Source of the DNA: JASJGK01 sp033791585
GTDB taxonomy: Bacteria > SAR324 > XYD2-FULL-50-16
Direction of reading: 5' to 3'
Length of the DNA: 53,541 nt
Assembly: GCA_033791585.1 (NCBI GenBank)
Contig: JASJGK010000145.1
Span: 1 to 53,541 of the forward strand
Made by a program: the position numbers and the translations under genes. Each line of letters begins with the position of its first letter. Positions within the stretch are counted from its first letter, which is position 1. Shown here piece by piece: positions 51,579 to 53,541 of the stretch. The notes below the pieces were generated by a model. The model was not told the DNA's origin and ran no database searches. It saw only the letters and a list, made by a program, of their open reading frames with translations.

Positions 51579-52940
51579 ATGGTAAATCAGGTAAGAGAAT
51601 TTTGTAATCTGCTAAAGTTGAGGGGGTTAATGGTAACCCCAAATTCCCTCAATGGGGCGCTTGAAGCTTTGAGTTGGGTCGATACACTCGACCTAGATCA
51701 ATTCAAGACAGCTCTTTTGGCTAATCTTGTCCAGCATCCTTTGGATATGGATTGTTTTGAGGCGGCATTTACAGATTATTTTCTTTCCCAAAACAACATG
51801 CAACTGGAAAAGGAAGATCAATTTTTTAAAGCTAATTTAAAAGATTTTATCGACCAGGTAAAAAAGAGTGAAGAAAACTTTGACGCTGTTATTATCGGGG
51901 TTTTGGAGGGGAAAAGTAGAGGCGTAATGCAACTCTTGATTGAGGCTGAAGAGTCTTTTTTAACCCATGATGCAGAAGACCATAAAAAGGGTAAGGGTGG
52001 CCAAAAAAAGAAGAATACTTTTAAAAAACAATTAAAAATGATGATCGATCTGGCAGAAGATTTTTCTGCTCGGTCCTTCCACATGCCCCAGCAGAAACGT
52101 GAAAAGCTGGCTGAAATTATCCGCCAGCAACTAGAAGAAGCTATGGCTTTGCTAGATAATAAACCCCAGGGGCGTGATAAATTACTGCCTTGGGAAAAGG
52201 AAAATACCATTTCCACCATTAACTTTGCCCAGCTTCGTGAAGCGGATATCAGTAAGGTTAAAGAAGAAGTGAATATATTGGCCCGCAAGCTAAAAAATAA
52301 ATTGGCCCAAAAGCAAAAGAGATCGGCCAAAGGGAAGATTGATATCAAAGCCATGGTTCGCCAATCGGCAGCCTATGGCGGGGTTCCTTTTAAATTAAGA
52401 TGGAAGCAGCATAAAAAAACCAAGGGTAAGATCATTGCTATTTGTGATGTTTCTTCTTCTGTTTCTTATGCAGCACAATTTATGATTTTACTGCTTTATC
52501 TATTGCAGTCACGTTTTAGTAAGATTCGTAGCTTTGTTTTTATTCGCCAAGCCTACGAAATCACCAGTTTTTTTGAGTCTTGGCCCCTTGAGCAGGCAAT
52601 GCTTAAGGCCATTGATTCGCATAAAATTCGTATGGGCCAGCCCAGTAACTATGGTTCTAGTTTTAATTCTTTTTTAAAGGATTATGGCTCGGCCGTAACG
52701 CCTGATACCACTTTGATTATTATGGGCGATGGACAGAATAACTTTAACGCTCCGCAAATCGAAGGTTTTAAAACCCTAAGTGAGCGGGCAGCAAAGACTT
52801 ATTGGCTGAATCCTGAGGAAGAAAAATTTTGGTATAGTGCCTCCAATGTTTCAAAAGAATATAAACCCTTTTGCGACCAAATGATTGAATGCGCAACGCT
52901 AGAACAACTCGGTGAGTTCACCGAAAAACTTGTATTTTAG
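51579..52940 (+). CDS. CoxE-like VWA domain protein
   Basis: This is 453 residues. A helical, Lys-rich N-terminal half is followed by a C-terminal VWA domain with the MIDAS motif Asp290-x-Ser292-x-Ser294 in ICDVSSSVS, and IIMGDGQNN later. This matches the VWA_CoxE group that works with MoxR ATPases. It is the partner of the preceding gene and lies before moeA, so maturation of a molybdoenzyme is a plausible task. The target is not shown by sequence. Confidence 0.82.
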   Translation: MVNQVREFCNLLKLRGLMVTPNSLNGALEALSWVDTLDLDQFKTALLANLVQHPLDMDCFEAAFTDYFLSQNNMQLEKEDQFFKANLKDFIDQVKKSEENFDAVIIGVLEGKSRGVMQLLIEAEESFLTHDAEDHKKGKGGQKKKNTFKKQLKMMIDLAEDFSARSFHMPQQKREKLAEIIRQQLEEAMALLDNKPQGRDKLLPWEKENTISTINFAQLREADISKVKEEVNILARKLKNKLAQKQKRSAKGKIDIKAMVRQSAAYGGVPFKLRWKQHKKTKGKIIAICDVSSSVSYAAQFMILLLYLLQSRFSKIRSFVFIRQAYEITSFFESWPLEQAMLKAIDSHKIRMGQPSNYGSSFNSFLKDYGSAVTPDTTLIIMGDGQNNFNAPQIEGFKTLSERAAKTYWLNPEEEKFWYSASNVSKEYKPFCDQMIECATLEQLGEFTEKLVF

Positions 52941-53073
52941 GTAGTTTTAAGCTATCCTAAATTTTAATAAAACTACTCCGATCCGAAGAGCCTAAGGCAC
53001 ACATTGCTATGGTTTTAGGGCGATAGGGTTTAAGTGGAAACGCTTTGGCCTTCCGAATTTGAAAAGGAGTTAT

Positions 53074-53541
53074 ATGCTTACCTATACCCAAGCCTTAGAC
53101 TTGGTCTTGTCTGAAGTTGCGTCTTATACTGGCACATTGCCAGAGTCTAAGACTGTAGTTGAATTGCCTTTTTTAGAGGCACTAGGCCATGTATTAAAAG
53201 AAGATCTAATCGCAGATCGTGACTTCCCCCCCTTTGACCGTGTTTGTATGGATGGCTTTGCCATTAATTCAATCGATTATAAAGGCGCTGGGCAAAAGTT
53301 TGATTTGTTACCTGCCCAGATGGCTGGCGACGAACCGACCCACACAACAGCCGCAAACCAAGCAATACCCGTTATGACAGGTGCACCTATCCCAGAGGGG
53401 ATGGATGCGGTTATCATGGTGGAAAACTCTAAAAAATCGGCAGCCCAAGTTTCCTTTACCAATGATACTGTAAATTCAGGTTTGGCTATCGCCCCCCAAG
53501 GGGAAGATGCCAAGGCTGGCGATGTGAAAATAAAAAAGGGC
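53074..53541 (+). CDS. moeA: molybdopterin molybdenumtransferase MoeA, 5' part only (runs off right edge)
   Basis: ATG 53074 follows AAAAGGAG at the normal distance. The frame runs open to the window edge, giving 156 residues. The signature is DRDFPPFDRVCMDGFAI near residues 52-68, then IPVMTGAPIPEGMDAVIMVE near 108-127, both typical of MoeA. It inserts molybdate into adenylylated molybdopterin. It fits with the SoeA-like enzyme and its chaperone in the same sulfur region. Confidence 0.9.
   Translation, partial: MLTYTQALDLVLSEVASYTGTLPESKTVVELPFLEALGHVLKEDLIADRDFPPFDRVCMDGFAINSIDYKGAGQKFDLLPAQMAGDEPTHTTAANQAIPVMTGAPIPEGMDAVIMVENSKKSAAQVSFTNDTVNSGLAIAPQGEDAKAGDVKIKKG

Noticed and set aside
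1..53541. CRISPR array, tRNA, rRNA or complete insertion sequence
   Set aside because: No regularly spaced repeats with unique spacers, no cloverleaf or rRNA sequence and no transposase were found.

Overview
The window comes from a Gram-negative, AT-rich bacterium, most likely a deep-branching or uncultured member of the Proteobacteria in the broad sense. The evidence is an outer-membrane porin, a TonB-like protein, an MsbA-type exporter, a six-domain ribosomal protein S1, hybrid two-component signalling, and a sulfur-oxidiser inventory (dsrEFH, tusA, dsrE2, soe-like genes, tauE/safE). The exact lineage cannot be fixed from the sequence. SAR324/Lambdaproteobacteria-like or similar lineages would fit, but this is inference. 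There are no rRNA or tRNA genes, no CRISPR array and no complete insertion sequence.

Layout. 1-12.1 kb is ordinary accessory sequence: a Sel1/pentapeptide lipoprotein, a 5'-nucleotidase and PHP phosphoesterase pair, a Dabb protein, a porin, a GST, a DUF1499 protein, a 1248-residue hybrid histidine kinase and a TonB-like protein. 12.2-22.2 kb holds rpsA with a clear terminator, a Tat-exported Cys-rich copper-storage-like protein, a KefB-type antiporter, a TauE/SafE sulfite exporter, a 7TM-SpoIIE phosphatase and a chemoreceptor whose first transmembrane segment is interrupted by a -1 frameshift at a U_UUU_UUG heptamer. 22.6-31.9 kb is a compact dissimilatory sulfite reductase operon on the + strand: dsrC-dsrA-dsrB-dsrD-(HesB/DsrR-like)-(RsbRD N-terminal)-dsrM-K-J-O-P plus an unknown gene, closed by a strong terminator. 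32.4-35.9 kb holds a RhlE-like helicase and an ABC exporter. 36.2-43.6 kb is a second sulfur block on the - strand, transcribed as dsrE-F-H, dsrE2, tusA, a fused soeB-soeC, soeA and a TorD-family chaperone. 43.8-48.1 kb has a small unknown gene, a folded repeat region and two SulP transporters. 48.4-53.5 kb has a siroheme synthase (cysG), an AhpD-like/Rieske fusion, a MoxR ATPase plus CoxE-like VWA pair, and the 5' part of moeA.

How the genes fit together. CysG supplies siroheme for DsrAB. TusA, DsrE2, DsrEFH and DsrC form a persulfide relay. DsrMKJOP links DsrC thiol/disulfide chemistry to the membrane quinone pool and periplasm. The Soe-like molybdoenzyme would oxidise sulfite to sulfate in the cytoplasm, TauE/SafE could export sulfite, and SulP proteins could move sulfate or bicarbonate. 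TorD, MoeA and possibly MoxR/VWA would serve molybdoenzyme maturation. The striking point is the mixed character: the DsrABD core with RsbRD-DsrM and no dsrL or dsrN looks like sulfate/sulfite reducers, while the satellites look like sulfur oxidisers. No sat, apr or qmo genes are present here. Sulfur oxidation through a reductive-looking Dsr system, or sulfur disproportionation, are the leading hypotheses.
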